Source: Coleofasciculus sp937127375 | Lineage (GTDB): Bacteria; Cyanobacteriota; Cyanobacteriia; Cyanobacteriales; Coleofasciculaceae | Assembly: GCA_040218875.1 (NCBI GenBank) | Contig: JAVJQP010000029.1 | Length of the DNA stretch: 64,000 nucleotides | Direction: 5' to 3' (one strand) | Shown here: in pieces, positions 44,854 through 53,435 of the stretch | Layout of the letters: every line of letters begins with the position of its first letter | Numbering within the stretch: position 1 is the stretch's first letter | Program-made: the position numbers and the translations under genes | Notes under the pieces: generated by a model | What the model saw: only the letters and a program-made list of their open reading frames with translations | Told to the model about the DNA's origin: nothing | The model's database searches: none

Positions 44854-47299
44854 TGATATATTCCTTATGTATTTGGTTAATAAACTCACTCGGTAATTTG
44901 GAATAGCCCTTGAAATCCTTTGAGGAAGCTGAAATAAACAATTTTTGCTTTGCCCTAGTCATGGCGACATAAAACAACCGCCTTTCCTCCTCTAGCTTAT
45001 TGTCGCGTACACTGAAAAAACTGGGAAACTCATCCTCAGTCGCACCCGCAATGAAAACTGTGTCAAATTCCAAACCTTTGGACTGATGAACAGTGATAAT
45101 CGGAATCTGATTATCATCTTGAGACACTTGATCCAAGTTCTTAGCTAGGGCAGTGAATTCAAGAATGCTGCGTAAAGCCGTGTCCGGGTGCAAATCTGGG
45201 TTATCCTGTTCCTGAAAAATTCGGATAAGCTGTAACAAATTTTGCTGTCGTTTTTCGTCTGACTGGTAATATTTATAGAGTCCAGATTCAACCAACAATT
45301 TATCCAACAGTTCTGAAGGTCGCATGGTTTGGCTGGCATCGCGCCACTTGTCCATCTGTTCAGCCAATTCCTCAAACTCATCGCCGTAGCGATACACCAA
45401 CGCTTGACGGTAATCCACTCTACGTTCAACCAGCGGAATGAGTCGGGCTAGCAAGTCAATCGTGGTTTTCACATCATCCATTGCCTGATGACTCGGCAAA
45501 TGTTCAAGCTTTAAATGCTTGGCTAAGGTTTCCAAATTGTAGCGTTCTGCTTCAATAAACCGATTGGCTAACTCCAGCGTGTCTTCCCATCGCAGCTTAG
45601 GAACAGGTATACCAACTTTTTGGGCTTGGGCGGTTACCATCTTGATGTCAAAACCGACATTATGCCCAACCAACATAGCATTTCCCACAAACTCGAAAAA
45701 CTCGCGGAAAACCTCTTTAGCTGGTCTACCCTGTTCGGCTAAAAAACGATTGCTATGTCCATGTATCCACTCCGAGTCACCAACAGGCACAGTATTGGCA
45801 ATATAGGCATGAAACTGGCTCTGTGGCTGCCCCTTAACTAAACGGATAGCGGCAATTTCTACACCCTCATCTTGACTAACCGAAAATCCGGTTGTTTCTA
45901 CATCAAAGACAATCACTGTAGCGGATGAATAGGCATTCAACAGTTCACTAAATGGATCACCATTAATGAAGGTTTGCCGGGATACCATATCTGTCAGTCT
46001 GAAGCCACAATCCTTACCCGCTTCAATGACATTTTTGATCGTTACCTCTCCGATTCCTCGACTTGGGCGGAGCAACATCCGACGCATCGAACCTGTGTCA
46101 AATGGGTTCAAAACTAGACGTAAGTACGCTAAAGCATCTTTCACTTCCTGTCGCATGAAAAATTGGAATCGTTCAACCGTGACGCAGGGAATTCCTATTC
46201 GTTCCACTATCTGGCTGACAACCTCTGTTCGCCTATGGTTACGAGCCAAAACCGCCACTCGACTGTAGGCAAAATCTGGGCGATTATCGGCTAATTTCTG
46301 AATTTGTTTGCCAATCCACTGCGCCTCGGCTTGTTCATCTTTGGCGACATGAACTCGAATTAGTTCTCCGATTTCACAATCTGGGGAGGGTGTAATCTGT
46401 GTTTGTCGATGATCAAAGGAGTCAGCAAACCCAGACGCCGCTTTTAACAGTGTTTTCGTGGCGCGATAGTTCCAGGTTAGAGAATACTCTGTGGGTTTAA
46501 AGTCGCGCTTAAATTGAGAAATGACTTGAGCGGGTTGAGATCCTCGCCATTCGTAAATTGTCTGATCTAAATCCCCAATCATCGCGAGATTGCCACTACC
46601 AGAGGCTAAGTGGCTGACAATGCTGTATTCCGAAAGATGAGTATCTTGCACTTCATCAACCTGAACGAAATCAAACTTGGACGCCCAACGGTGGCTAATC
46701 TCTGGTTGATGAGCGAACATTGCCCGAACATAGAAAAGGAGATCCCCAAAGTCGAGAACATGACGTTTTTGTAGGATGGCTTGGTATCGAGCCGCATCTT
46801 TAGCGCGATCGCTTCCTAATGAGGCATACACTTGTTCTAGTGCAGCACTGAGGCAGAGTTGGGCGTTACTCGCTTTAACTTTGCAGTTAGCCAGGTTAAA
46901 GAATAACTGCTGGGCATCTCGATCCTTCGATACACCAAAGACTTCCTTGATCAGTTCAATACAGTCTGCATCATCATAAATTACAAAATCTGCTGGTAGT
47001 CCAAGCAAACGAGCCTCTATCCGTAGCATAGAAGCACACAAGCCGTGAAAGGTTTTGATCGTCAAAAAGGGCAACTGCTCTGGACAATACTGAGATAGAC
47101 GCTCACTCATCTGTTGAGCCGCTCGATTCGTGAACGTCAGGCAAAGAATTTTTTCAGGAGAAATACCTGTATTTATAGTATGAACCACTCGCTCGGCTAA
47201 AACGCGAGTCTTGCCCGTACCAACGGGAGCCAGTACCAAAACTGCACCTTGGGTATGCTGCGCGATCGCACTCTGTTGGGAATTAAGTCCGTTTTTCAT
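44846..47299 (-). CDS. UvrD/PcrA-like superfamily 1 helicase with inserted DEDDh exonuclease
   Basis: The chosen start ATG 47299 (MKNGLNSQQSAIAQHTQGAV) matches UvrD N-termini; frames open to 47344 add 15 residues. The 817-residue protein has Walker A APVGTGKT (K30), motif Ia TFTNRAAQQM, motif II VDEVQDTH and motif IV TWNYRATKTL. It ends ITVHQSKGLEF and EERRLFYVAMTRAKQKL. In place of part of the 2B region lies a DnaQ-like exonuclease: IVFDVETTG (D466, E468), LVGHNVGFD and SHQAMDD. So one protein can unwind and digest 3' ends. The stop overlaps the RT gene start, so both are one operon. Confidence 0.87.
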   Translation of the reverse strand: MKNGLNSQQSAIAQHTQGAVLVLAPVGTGKTRVLAERVVHTINTGISPEKILCLTFTNRAAQQMSERLSQYCPEQLPFLTIKTFHGLCASMLRIEARLLGLPADFVIYDDADCIELIKEVFGVSKDRDAQQLFFNLANCKVKASNAQLCLSAALEQVYASLGSDRAKDAARYQAILQKRHVLDFGDLLFYVRAMFAHQPEISHRWASKFDFVQVDEVQDTHLSEYSIVSHLASGSGNLAMIGDLDQTIYEWRGSQPAQVISQFKRDFKPTEYSLTWNYRATKTLLKAASGFADSFDHRQTQITPSPDCEIGELIRVHVAKDEQAEAQWIGKQIQKLADNRPDFAYSRVAVLARNHRRTEVVSQIVERIGIPCVTVERFQFFMRQEVKDALAYLRLVLNPFDTGSMRRMLLRPSRGIGEVTIKNVIEAGKDCGFRLTDMVSRQTFINGDPFSELLNAYSSATVIVFDVETTGFSVSQDEGVEIAAIRLVKGQPQSQFHAYIANTVPVGDSEWIHGHSNRFLAEQGRPAKEVFREFFEFVGNAMLVGHNVGFDIKMVTAQAQKVGIPVPKLRWEDTLELANRFIEAERYNLETLAKHLKLEHLPSHQAMDDVKTTIDLLARLIPLVERRVDYRQALVYRYGDEFEELAEQMDKWRDASQTMRPSELLDKLLVESGLYKYYQSDEKRQQNLLQLIRIFQEQDNPDLHPDTALRSILEFTALAKNLDQVSQDDNQIPIITVHQSKGLEFDTVFIAGATEDEFPSFFSVRDNKLEEERRLFYVAMTRAKQKLFISASSKDFKGYSKLPSEFINQIHKEYISE

Positions 47300-47385
47300 C
47301 CTGAGCAAAACTACGTTTACGGAGTGTATGCCAAGCGCCATCACTCCTCAGCCAGCTTTACGGCTTTCTAACTTTATAGCTCATC

Positions 47386-47615
47386 TTATAGTTCATCAGC
47401 AATAATCAAATCAATCATCTGATTACGATTCTTCCGATCAACCCGAAAATCGCTATCTAGGGTTAACACACAACTTCCTTATAATAGAGTTCAGCGTTGA
47501 CAATATCGCACAGCACGATGTCTTGCCGTGGAATTGTCACCAATTTCTCAACAACCGCTGAATTTCGACGAGTCAGATAGAGAATGCACGTATTCGTATC
47601 TAACAGATAAATCAC
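47386..47615 (-). pseudogene. Broken VapC/PIN toxin gene
   Basis: A GTG at 47615 overlaps the antitoxin stop (GTGA). It reads IYLLDTNTCILYLTRRNSAV...VLCDIVNAELYYKEVVC, a VapC start with the first catalytic Asp, and stops at 47463 after 50 residues. A different frame then continues LTLDSDFRVDRKNRNQMIDL, like a PIN C-terminus, to a stop at 47386. About half of the domain is deleted and the frame is broken. The toxin is inactive. Confidence 0.65.
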
Positions 47616-48127
47616 AAAAGTTCCCAAAGCCGCTGCTCATATTCTCCTTGTTTCCCGCGTGTCAATGGTTCCCCTTGCCACTTTCCCGCTGTCCTCTCAA
47701 AAAAACCAGGAGACCAGCCCAACTCTTCGGATGTTTTAGGAATTCCTTTCGTATTAGTTTGGTTAAGTATTTGGGATTGAATGGCTGCTTCTATAATGTG
47801 CGTTAACTCAGCTTGCAGTGAGCGCTGGTGTTTCTGAGCTAGCCCCTTCAGTTTTTCAATGACTAGGGGATCTAAATCTTCACTCGTAACTTGCTCCCGC
47901 AGTCTAGCCATCACAACTTCCCTATCCGTCTCTTCGTCAAGCGCAAGCTGTTTAATACTAACTTCTACTTGGCGATTGATTTTTTCTAACCACACTTCAT
48001 AGTGTTTATCTCGCTGCTCTAATAATTGTAAACCTTCAACAATTACTTCATCAGCCGTTTGATATTGACCGCTTTTAATCTTTTCTTGAATCAATTGTTC
48101 CGCTTCTGGTGTTAGGGTTATATTCAT
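47612..48127 (-). CDS. Antitoxin with two ribbon-helix-helix segments (ParD-like plus VapB/FitA-like)
   Basis: From ATG 48127 the product is 171 residues. The first segment (MNITLTPEAEQLIQEKIKSG...YQTADEVIVEGLQLLEQRD) is a ParD/CC2985-type RHH. The second (LDPLVIEKLKGLAQKHQRSL...QAELTHIIEAAIQSQ) matches VapB/FitA RHH antitoxins, followed by the toxin-binding tail SPGFFERTAGKWQGEPLTRG. A short linker with EVVMARLREQV joins them. The VapC partner downstream is broken, so this antitoxin appears orphaned. Confidence 0.72.
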   Translation of the reverse strand: MNITLTPEAEQLIQEKIKSGQYQTADEVIVEGLQLLEQRDKHYEVWLEKINRQVEVSIKQLALDEETDREVVMARLREQVTSEDLDPLVIEKLKGLAQKHQRSLQAELTHIIEAAIQSQILNQTNTKGIPKTSEELGWSPGFFERTAGKWQGEPLTRGKQGEYEQRLWELL

Positions 48128-48247
48128 CGCCTCAATATCTCCACGTTGATTCCATGACAAATTTGAAACCTTTATCGGTGACTATAGCGTTTTCAGACTC
48201 CATGTGATATGGTAGATATCTTTAGCTGGCATAGAAAAAACTGACGA

Positions 48248-48823
48248 TTAACTACCCAAAACCACCTGTAAATCCAGTACAAATCCTGGTAAAACCTCTT
48301 CCCCTGATAAACTCGTAGGCGACTCTAAAACCTCAACCTCCCGATTCGGTCGATAAATTTCAACCCGTTTATTCTTCGCATCAATCAACCACCCCAAACG
48401 CAACCCATTGTCTAAATATTCCTGCATCTTTTTGCGTAAAGGTTCCATATTGTCACTCTTAGAACGCAATTCTATGGCAAAATCCGGACACAGTGGCGGA
48501 AATGATTCCTGTTGTTCTGGTGTCAATGTATCCCATCGTTCTTGACTCACCCACGATGCATCCGGAGAACGATCTGCACCATTAGGAAGCCGAAATGCAG
48601 TAGAAGAGTTGAAAGCAACCCCTAGTTTTGTCTGGCGATTCCAAAACCACAGTTGTCCTTCTATATCAATATTCCGTTTTCCGGTAATTCCCCCAGTGGG
48701 TGGCATAATAATTAATTCTCCGATCGCTGTTCGTTCAAGTCGCACGTCGCGATTAGCCGCAGCGAGTTCCTCAAACTGCTCTTGAGTAACTTTTAGGGTT
48801 TGTGGGATAATAATTGGAATCAT
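48248..48823 (-). CDS. Uma2 family (DUF820) putative endonuclease
   Basis: This 191-residue protein shows the DUF820 pattern: VTQEQFEELAAANRDVRLER, ELIIMPPTGG, RSPDASWVSQERW, CPDFAIELRSKSDNMEPLRKKM and LGWLIDAKNKRVEIYRP. It ends SLSGEEVLPGFVLDL. The fold is PD-(D/E)XK-like. These genes are strongly multiplied in cyanobacteria and their function is unproven. A fragment of another member lies at 60166-60249. Confidence 0.9.
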   Translation of the reverse strand: MIPIIIPQTLKVTQEQFEELAAANRDVRLERTAIGELIIMPPTGGITGKRNIDIEGQLWFWNRQTKLGVAFNSSTAFRLPNGADRSPDASWVSQERWDTLTPEQQESFPPLCPDFAIELRSKSDNMEPLRKKMQEYLDNGLRLGWLIDAKNKRVEIYRPNREVEVLESPTSLSGEEVLPGFVLDLQVVLGS

Positions 48824-48868
48824 TGTTCGTCACAACTCAAAATTGCGATCGCCTGTTTTTCTGCCTGT

Positions 48869-49307
48869 GGGCGCACGTCAGTCATCCGTGTCAACTTAAG
48901 AGTTTCTATGACTAGCGCTCAAAGTTTAGATCCCCCTAAATCCCCCTTAAAAAGGGGGACTTTGATTAATTTCTGGTTCCCCCCATGGAACGCATCCTTT
49001 GGTCTCCCCCATGGAACAAAAAGCGAAGCATCCTTTGGCTTCCCCCATGGAATAAAAAGCGAAGCATCCTTTGGCTTCCCCCATGGAACAAAAAGCGAAG
49101 CATCCTTTGGTCTCCCCCTTTTGAAGGGGGACGGAAGGGGGATCTAAAAGGGGGACGGGAGGGGGATCTAAAAGGGGGACGGAAGGGGGACGGGAGGGGG
49201 ATCTAAAAGGGGGACGGAAGGGGGATCTAAAAGGGGGACGGAAGGGGGATCTCTGATTAAGTAAGGGTTTCAGCCTTAAGTTGATACTAATGAAGTCAGT
49301 GCGCTCC
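48869..49307. mobile_element. MITE-like element with terminal inverted repeats and internal tandem repeats
   Basis: The left end 48869-48900 (GGGCGCACGTCAGTCATCCG...) and right end 49275-49307 (CTTAAGTTGATACTAATGAA...GCGCTCC) are imperfect inverted repeats. Inside are about three 36-bp units (CCCCCATGGAACAAAAAGCG...) from 49000, then several ~24-bp AAAAGGGGGACGGAAGGGGG units from 49125. The left end is identical to the end of the element near 30785-30975. There is no transposase; open frames inside are repeat artefacts. Confidence 0.7.
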
Positions 49308-49314
49308 TACGAGG

Positions 49315-49791
49315 CTAATTCTTAAATTTATGGCTGACAAATTGACTACCAATGCCACAACCAATGGCAAGCACCACGACAATGATTTGACTAGCAAGAT
49401 AATGATGATGGTGAGGATGATCCTCCTGAATCTGGCTGATCGCCTCGACATCGATTCCGCGATCGCTAACGGGAATCACTAACATATCCCAATGACTATC
49501 CTCACCAATCTCCACCTCCCACTCTCCACTGACGGAGTAGTCGGGTTCAAAGACAAACATCCCTTGTTCGTTTGTCTTTCCTTCCATCGGCGCGTAGTCT
49601 GAACCCGCAGGAGGATGGACAATCACAGGTGCATCTTTAAACGCTTCTCCTGTGCTGAACAGCGATTGAAGTTCCAGGGACTTAATGTTTAAGTTATAGT
49701 TTGTTTCTACACCATGGGCGAAGGCTTGGCTGGGAAAGCCCAAAAGACTGACAAGTACCAGTAGGACAACAAAGAACTGTTTTACTTTCAT
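49315..49791 (-). CDS. Secreted or membrane-anchored accessory protein of the nickel/cobalt transporter
   Basis: ATG 49791 gives a 158-residue protein with signal peptide MKVKQFFVVLLVLVSLLGFP/SQAFAHG. A short Ig-like domain follows (APVIVHPPAGSDYAPMEGKT...NEQGMFVFEPD), then His-rich DHPHHHH and a C-terminal membrane helix (YLASQIIVVVLAIGCGIGSQ). It lies 36 bases after the NicO/RcnA-like gene. This gene pair suggests a metal-binding partner exposed to the periplasm. A longer open frame upstream is not coding. Confidence 0.75.
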   Translation of the reverse strand: MKVKQFFVVLLVLVSLLGFPSQAFAHGVETNYNLNIKSLELQSLFSTGEAFKDAPVIVHPPAGSDYAPMEGKTNEQGMFVFEPDYSVSGEWEVEIGEDSHWDMLVIPVSDRGIDVEAISQIQEDHPHHHHYLASQIIVVVLAIGCGIGSQFVSHKFKN

Positions 49792-49826
49792 TTGATATCT
49801 CTGAAAAGGTTGTGATTGATTTTGCC

Positions 49827-50561
49827 TCATAACGAGGTAGTGACTGAAACAACTGTTATACCAAAGCCAATAACCATGATAACGATCGCACTCAAAATGG
49901 ATAACTTCTGCAACACTTGATCCGTTTGTGGCAATCGCTCCAGCCACTGGCGAGCATAAATGGCGACGACACCCAAAATAACTAACACTGATGCTAACCC
50001 CAGACTAAACCCGCCCACCAGAAACAGCCCATAGCTGATCTGGTGCAGAGCCACAGCGCTCAATAACATCACCAATGCAGATGGACAAGGAATTAATCCC
50101 CCCGCAATCCCTAATTTAACCAGGGAGGAAAAGCTAGTGGGTGAGTGTGCATGAGCGTGTGAATGACAATGGGAATCGGAATGCAACCGCTTCCTCAGCA
50201 GGCTCAATCCGACGATACCAATCGTTAACCCGCTCACGAAACTCAGCACCGGATAGGATTGTTCAGGTAAGAAGTATTGAGACGCAAACAGCGCGATTAT
50301 ACCCAAGAGGAAAATACTCAGCGTATGGGTAAAGGTTATCGTTAATCCGAGTAAAACAGCCTGCTGTGGTGTGCCTTGAGAGCCAATAAAATAGGCACTG
50401 ACGAGGGTTTTACCATGTCCAGGGGACAGTGCATGAACCGCACCGAATCCAAACGCGATCGCAATCCCGATTAAAACCGTGCTTAACGTGGGTTCAGAGG
50501 TGATCAGGTTCGGCACAGAGGATGGGTGACTCAAGTGAGCTAAAATACACGCTTGTGACAT
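49827..50561 (-). CDS. NicO/RcnA-UreH-type nickel/cobalt transporter
   Basis: The 244-residue membrane protein has the NicO signatures HALSPGHGKTLVSAYFIG and TFTHTLSIFLLG in membrane helices, then a cytosolic His-rich loop (HSDSHCHSHAHAHS) and the helix GGLIPCPSALVMLLSAV. About six helices are visible. It moves Ni2+ or Co2+; direction is uncertain. The organism has ureC (7.8 kb) and cobalamin synthesis (cbiD), both users of these metals. Confidence 0.87.
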   Translation of the reverse strand: MSQACILAHLSHPSSVPNLITSEPTLSTVLIGIAIAFGFGAVHALSPGHGKTLVSAYFIGSQGTPQQAVLLGLTITFTHTLSIFLLGIIALFASQYFLPEQSYPVLSFVSGLTIGIVGLSLLRKRLHSDSHCHSHAHAHSPTSFSSLVKLGIAGGLIPCPSALVMLLSAVALHQISYGLFLVGGFSLGLASVLVILGVVAIYARQWLERLPQTDQVLQKLSILSAIVIMVIGFGITVVSVTTSL

Positions 50562-50622
50562 GGGAAAACTGGGTGGGTAAGTTAGGCGATTATATCAAAA
50601 CGGTACACCCGGTTCCCATCAA

Positions 50623-50672
50623 GTAGGGGCTTGGTTACCAAGCCCCTACATGGTTACCAAGCCCCTACAAGT
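50623..50672. repeat. GTAGGGGCTTGG palindrome and half copy
   Basis: GTAGGGGCTTGG and CCAAGCCCCTAC flank TTA (50623-50649), a perfect 12-bp-arm palindrome. A second CCAAGCCCCTAC follows at about 50657. It lies between the transporter gene and the tRNA and resembles the GTAGNNNN dispersed palindromes. Confidence 0.75.
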
Positions 50673-50687
50673 GCTGTACAAAAAAAA

Positions 50688-50759
<72 letters not shown>

Positions 50760-50805
50760 GTGTATGTAACATACTTACTTAGGTTAACACGAAATTACCA
50801 AAAAT

Positions 50806-51369
50806 ATGCCCTCTGGTCAAATACACGATCGCATTACCTTATGGAGTCTCCCCCTTGTAACCGCTATAACCCGCATCATGACTAGGAATGGGGACTTAAC
50901 CCTGATCGTATCTGGAGGCTTTTTTTTTAGTGGACTCATGTTCAGTCCCGACTTAGATCTCTACTCACGCCCCTTTAAACGCTGGGGGTGGCTGCGCTGG
51001 ATTTGGCTACCTTACCAAAAGGTGATGCGCCACCGCTCTATTTTTTCCCATGGCTTTATCCTGGGGACGACGATTCGTATCCTTTATCTGGGGAGTTGGA
51101 TCATCGCCTTGGCGGGAATCGGATTCGTGATTCTGTACCTCTTCCAGGCTGTACCCTGGACTGGGGAAGAGTTGAAACAACAAATCACGCGATCGCTCCT
51201 CGATTATCAAGCCCACTGGATTGCCTTATTTGTCGGCTTAGAACTCGGCGCTATCATCCACTCCATCAGTGATTGGACGAGTTCCACCTACAAGCGCTAC
51301 CAGCGTCAAAAGCAAAAGCCGCGCCGTAAATCAACTAAACGCAAACGAACCTCAAATCGACGAACCTGA
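50806..51369 (+). CDS. DUF2227 metal-binding membrane protein
   Basis: The 187-residue protein has the DUF2227 pattern: MPSGQIHDRITLWSLPLVTA, SPDLDLYSRPFKRWGWLRW, MRHRSIFSHG and ELGAIIHSISDW. Conserved His/Asp residues (HD, PDLD, HR..SHG, H..SD) suggest a metal site like membrane-bound phosphatases of the YdjM type. It has three or four hydrophobic segments and a very basic C-terminus (RQKQKPRRKSTKRKRTSNRR). The reaction is unknown. Confidence 0.88.
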   Translation: MPSGQIHDRITLWSLPLVTAITRIMTRNGDLTLIVSGGFFFSGLMFSPDLDLYSRPFKRWGWLRWIWLPYQKVMRHRSIFSHGFILGTTIRILYLGSWIIALAGIGFVILYLFQAVPWTGEELKQQITRSLLDYQAHWIALFVGLELGAIIHSISDWTSSTYKRYQRQKQKPRRKSTKRKRTSNRRT

Positions 51370-51549
51370 GCCTCGGTTCAGGGGAGCTGAGGAAGCTGGG
51401 GAAGCTGGGGAGGCTGGGGAAGTTAGGGTACATTTTTCCTGAGCAAGGTGATGCCATCTAGTTGAAGGATGCTACCCGATTTCCTTAATGACGAAATCCT
51501 TGCCGTAGTGCGTTTAGCGAAGCCATTATCTGACTATTTTATCACTACT

Positions 51550-52065
51550 ATGACCTTAGAAAACAAAATTTCTCAACTGTTTAAGATGGATGACGCCACA
51601 TGGACACGTCATGCTAATCCTTGGAGTGTCTGGACACGCAACACAGTTCTACCTTTGCTCATTCTAGCCATTTGGAGTCGAGTTTGGCTGGGTTGGTGGT
51701 CTCTGTTTTTGATTGCAGTGGCATTACTTTGGAATTGGGTAAACCCACGCCTATTTACCCAACCGGAAACAACTGATAATTGGGCATCTAAAGCCGTGTT
51801 TGGCGAACGGATTTGGATGAATCGAGATCAAATTCCTGTCCCCGCCCGACATCAAATGATGCCCAATATCCTCACTACAGTAGCAGCAATTGGTACAGGA
51901 TTTGTGGCGTGGGGCGTCATTGAACTTGACCTTTGGATCACGCTGTTTGGCGCAGCGCTAATCTATGCCGGGAAACTATGGTTTCTAGATCGCATGGTCT
52001 GGATTTATGAAGATATGAAAGACACTAATCCTGAATATCAAAGCTGGCTTTATTCGCCAAAATAA
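51550..52065 (+). CDS. DUF6653-like membrane protein
   Basis: From ATG 51550 the product is 171 residues (MTLENKISQLFKMDDATWTR); upstream in-frame starts give residues unlike a protein start. HANPWSVWTRNTVLPLLILA and WLGWWSLFLIAVALLWNWVN form two membrane helices, and GTGFVAWGVIELDLWITLFG and AALIYAGKLWFLDRMVW a third and fourth. The family label DUF6653 is from memory of the HANPWSVWTR block. Function unknown. Confidence 0.72.
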   Translation: MTLENKISQLFKMDDATWTRHANPWSVWTRNTVLPLLILAIWSRVWLGWWSLFLIAVALLWNWVNPRLFTQPETTDNWASKAVFGERIWMNRDQIPVPARHQMMPNILTTVAAIGTGFVAWGVIELDLWITLFGAALIYAGKLWFLDRMVWIYEDMKDTNPEYQSWLYSPK

Positions 52066-52114
52066 ATTTAAGTTTGGGGAACAGGGAACAGAGAACAGGG
52101 AACAGAATTTATCC

Positions 52115-52474
52115 TCAAATCGATGACGCTTGGGCTTGCTGAATGCGTTCTGCCCAAAAGTCATTCTGGTCTAAGGTTAGGACAATTTTCTGGTAGGGTT
52201 CATCTTGTAGTGCTAGCACCAGGTAATTGCGATCGCGAGTCACATACCAAAATTCTTTCCCTCTAGAACTGTAGTAGGTTCCCGCCTTAATCACTCCCGG
52301 TAACGCTGTACCAGGGGCGCGAATTTCTGTCCAACTGCTAGGAGGTTCATCGGTAGTGATGCTGGTAATATGGTTGAGAGGGATTTCCCACAAGTTATCT
52401 AAGGTGAACGCCCAAAGTTGCTCGTACCATTCCAGTTCGATGCGGAGTTTTTGATCAACAATATTGATATTCAT
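52115..52474 (-). CDS. Hypothetical PH-like domain protein
   Basis: The 119-residue protein (MNINIVDQKLRIELEWYEQL) has alternating strands with WEIPLNHITSITTDEP, GVIKAGTYYSSRGKEFWYVT and LVLALQDEPYQKIVLTLD, resembling bacterial PH-like domains. No signal peptide or membrane helix is seen. Function unknown. It diverges from mazG; the shared spacer carries repeat-derived GACAAATG sequence. Confidence 0.7.
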   Translation of the reverse strand: MNINIVDQKLRIELEWYEQLWAFTLDNLWEIPLNHITSITTDEPPSSWTEIRAPGTALPGVIKAGTYYSSRGKEFWYVTRDRNYLVLALQDEPYQKIVLTLDQNDFWAERIQQAQASSI

Positions 52475-52583
52475 GGTTACCCGATAGAACCGCTTGAGGG
52501 ATTGTCCCTATAGCTTAACCAAAATGCCTGCATTCTCGACCCCTGACAAAGGCATAAGACAAATGACGAATGACAAAGGACAA

Positions 52584-53399
52584 ATGACAAATGCCCTACA
52601 ACAGCTTATCGATGTGGTTGCCCAGTTGCGATCGCCCGATGGGGGTTGTCCTTGGGATCTTGCCCAAACGCCGGAGACGTTGACCCCTTATGTGATTGAA
52701 GAAGCTTATGAAGTGGTGGATGCGATTCGCCGTGGCAATCCCCAAGCCATTGCCGAAGAATTGGGCGATTTACTGCTTCAGGTCGTCTTACAAGCCCAAA
52801 TAGCTGCCGAAGTTGGTGACTTTACTCTAAAAGAAGTGGCGGATGGCATTACCGAAAAACTGATCCGTCGTCATCCCCACGTCTTCGGTGATGTCAATGT
52901 GCAAGACGCCGCAGAAGTCCATTACAATTGGGAGCAAATCAAAGCCGCCGAAAAAGGAGAAACCCCAGCCGAGGCACAACGGTTGAGTCGCAAACTCCAG
53001 GGATACGCCCGGAAACTCCCTCCCTTAATGGCAGGAATGAAAATGTCTCAAAAAGCCGCCGCCGCCGGGTTTGAATGGAATGATGTGGATGGGGTTTGGG
53101 CAAAATTCGCCGAAGAATTAGCGGAATTCCATCAGGCAATTGATCAGGAAGGGAAAGAGGAGCAGCAGGCAGAACTGGGGGACTTATTGTTTACACTAAT
53201 TAATATCGCCCGTTGGTATGACCTTGACCCAGCCACAGCGCTGCAAGACACCAACCAACGGTTTATCCAGCGTCTGTCGGGTATGGAAGCGATCGCGACT
53301 CGTTCCTTGTCTGAGTATAGCCTGGATGAATTAGAGCAGCTTTGGCAGCAAGCGAAAGCCGCATTAAAGCAGTCGCAGATGAGAGAGAGGGGGGATTAG
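52584..53399 (+). CDS. mazG: Nucleoside triphosphate pyrophosphohydrolase (MazG)
   Basis: The start at 52584 (MTNALQQLIDVVAQLRSPDG) aligns with E. coli-type MazG, where GCPWD comes about 20 residues in. In-frame starts up to 52494 lie partly in a GACAAATG tandem repeat. The 271-residue protein has two MazG domains. The first is GCPWDLAQTPETLTPYVIEE with EEAYEV and EELGDLLLQVV, and the second is EELAEFHQAI...AELGDLLFTLINIARW. It hydrolyses NTPs to NMP and pyrophosphate, guarding the pool against non-canonical nucleotides. Confidence 0.94.
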   Translation: MTNALQQLIDVVAQLRSPDGGCPWDLAQTPETLTPYVIEEAYEVVDAIRRGNPQAIAEELGDLLLQVVLQAQIAAEVGDFTLKEVADGITEKLIRRHPHVFGDVNVQDAAEVHYNWEQIKAAEKGETPAEAQRLSRKLQGYARKLPPLMAGMKMSQKAAAAGFEWNDVDGVWAKFAEELAEFHQAIDQEGKEEQQAELGDLLFTLINIARWYDLDPATALQDTNQRFIQRLSGMEAIATRSLSEYSLDELEQLWQQAKAALKQSQMRERGD

Positions 53400-53411
53400 G
53401 GGGAGCAGCAT

Positions 53412-53435
53412 GTAGAGACGTAGCATGCTACGTCT
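53412..53435. repeat. GTAGAGACGT palindrome copy with GGGGAGC run
   Basis: GTAGAGACGTAGCATGCTACGTCT is followed by GGGAAGCTGGGGGAGC repeats (53436-53470) and a half copy of the GGGGCGGGT family at 53494. It lies between mazG and ribBA. Confidence 0.75.

Noticed and set aside
48985..49206. Open frames with repeated WSPPWNKKRSIL-like units
   Set aside because: They are products of 36-bp and 24-bp tandem repeats in a non-coding element.
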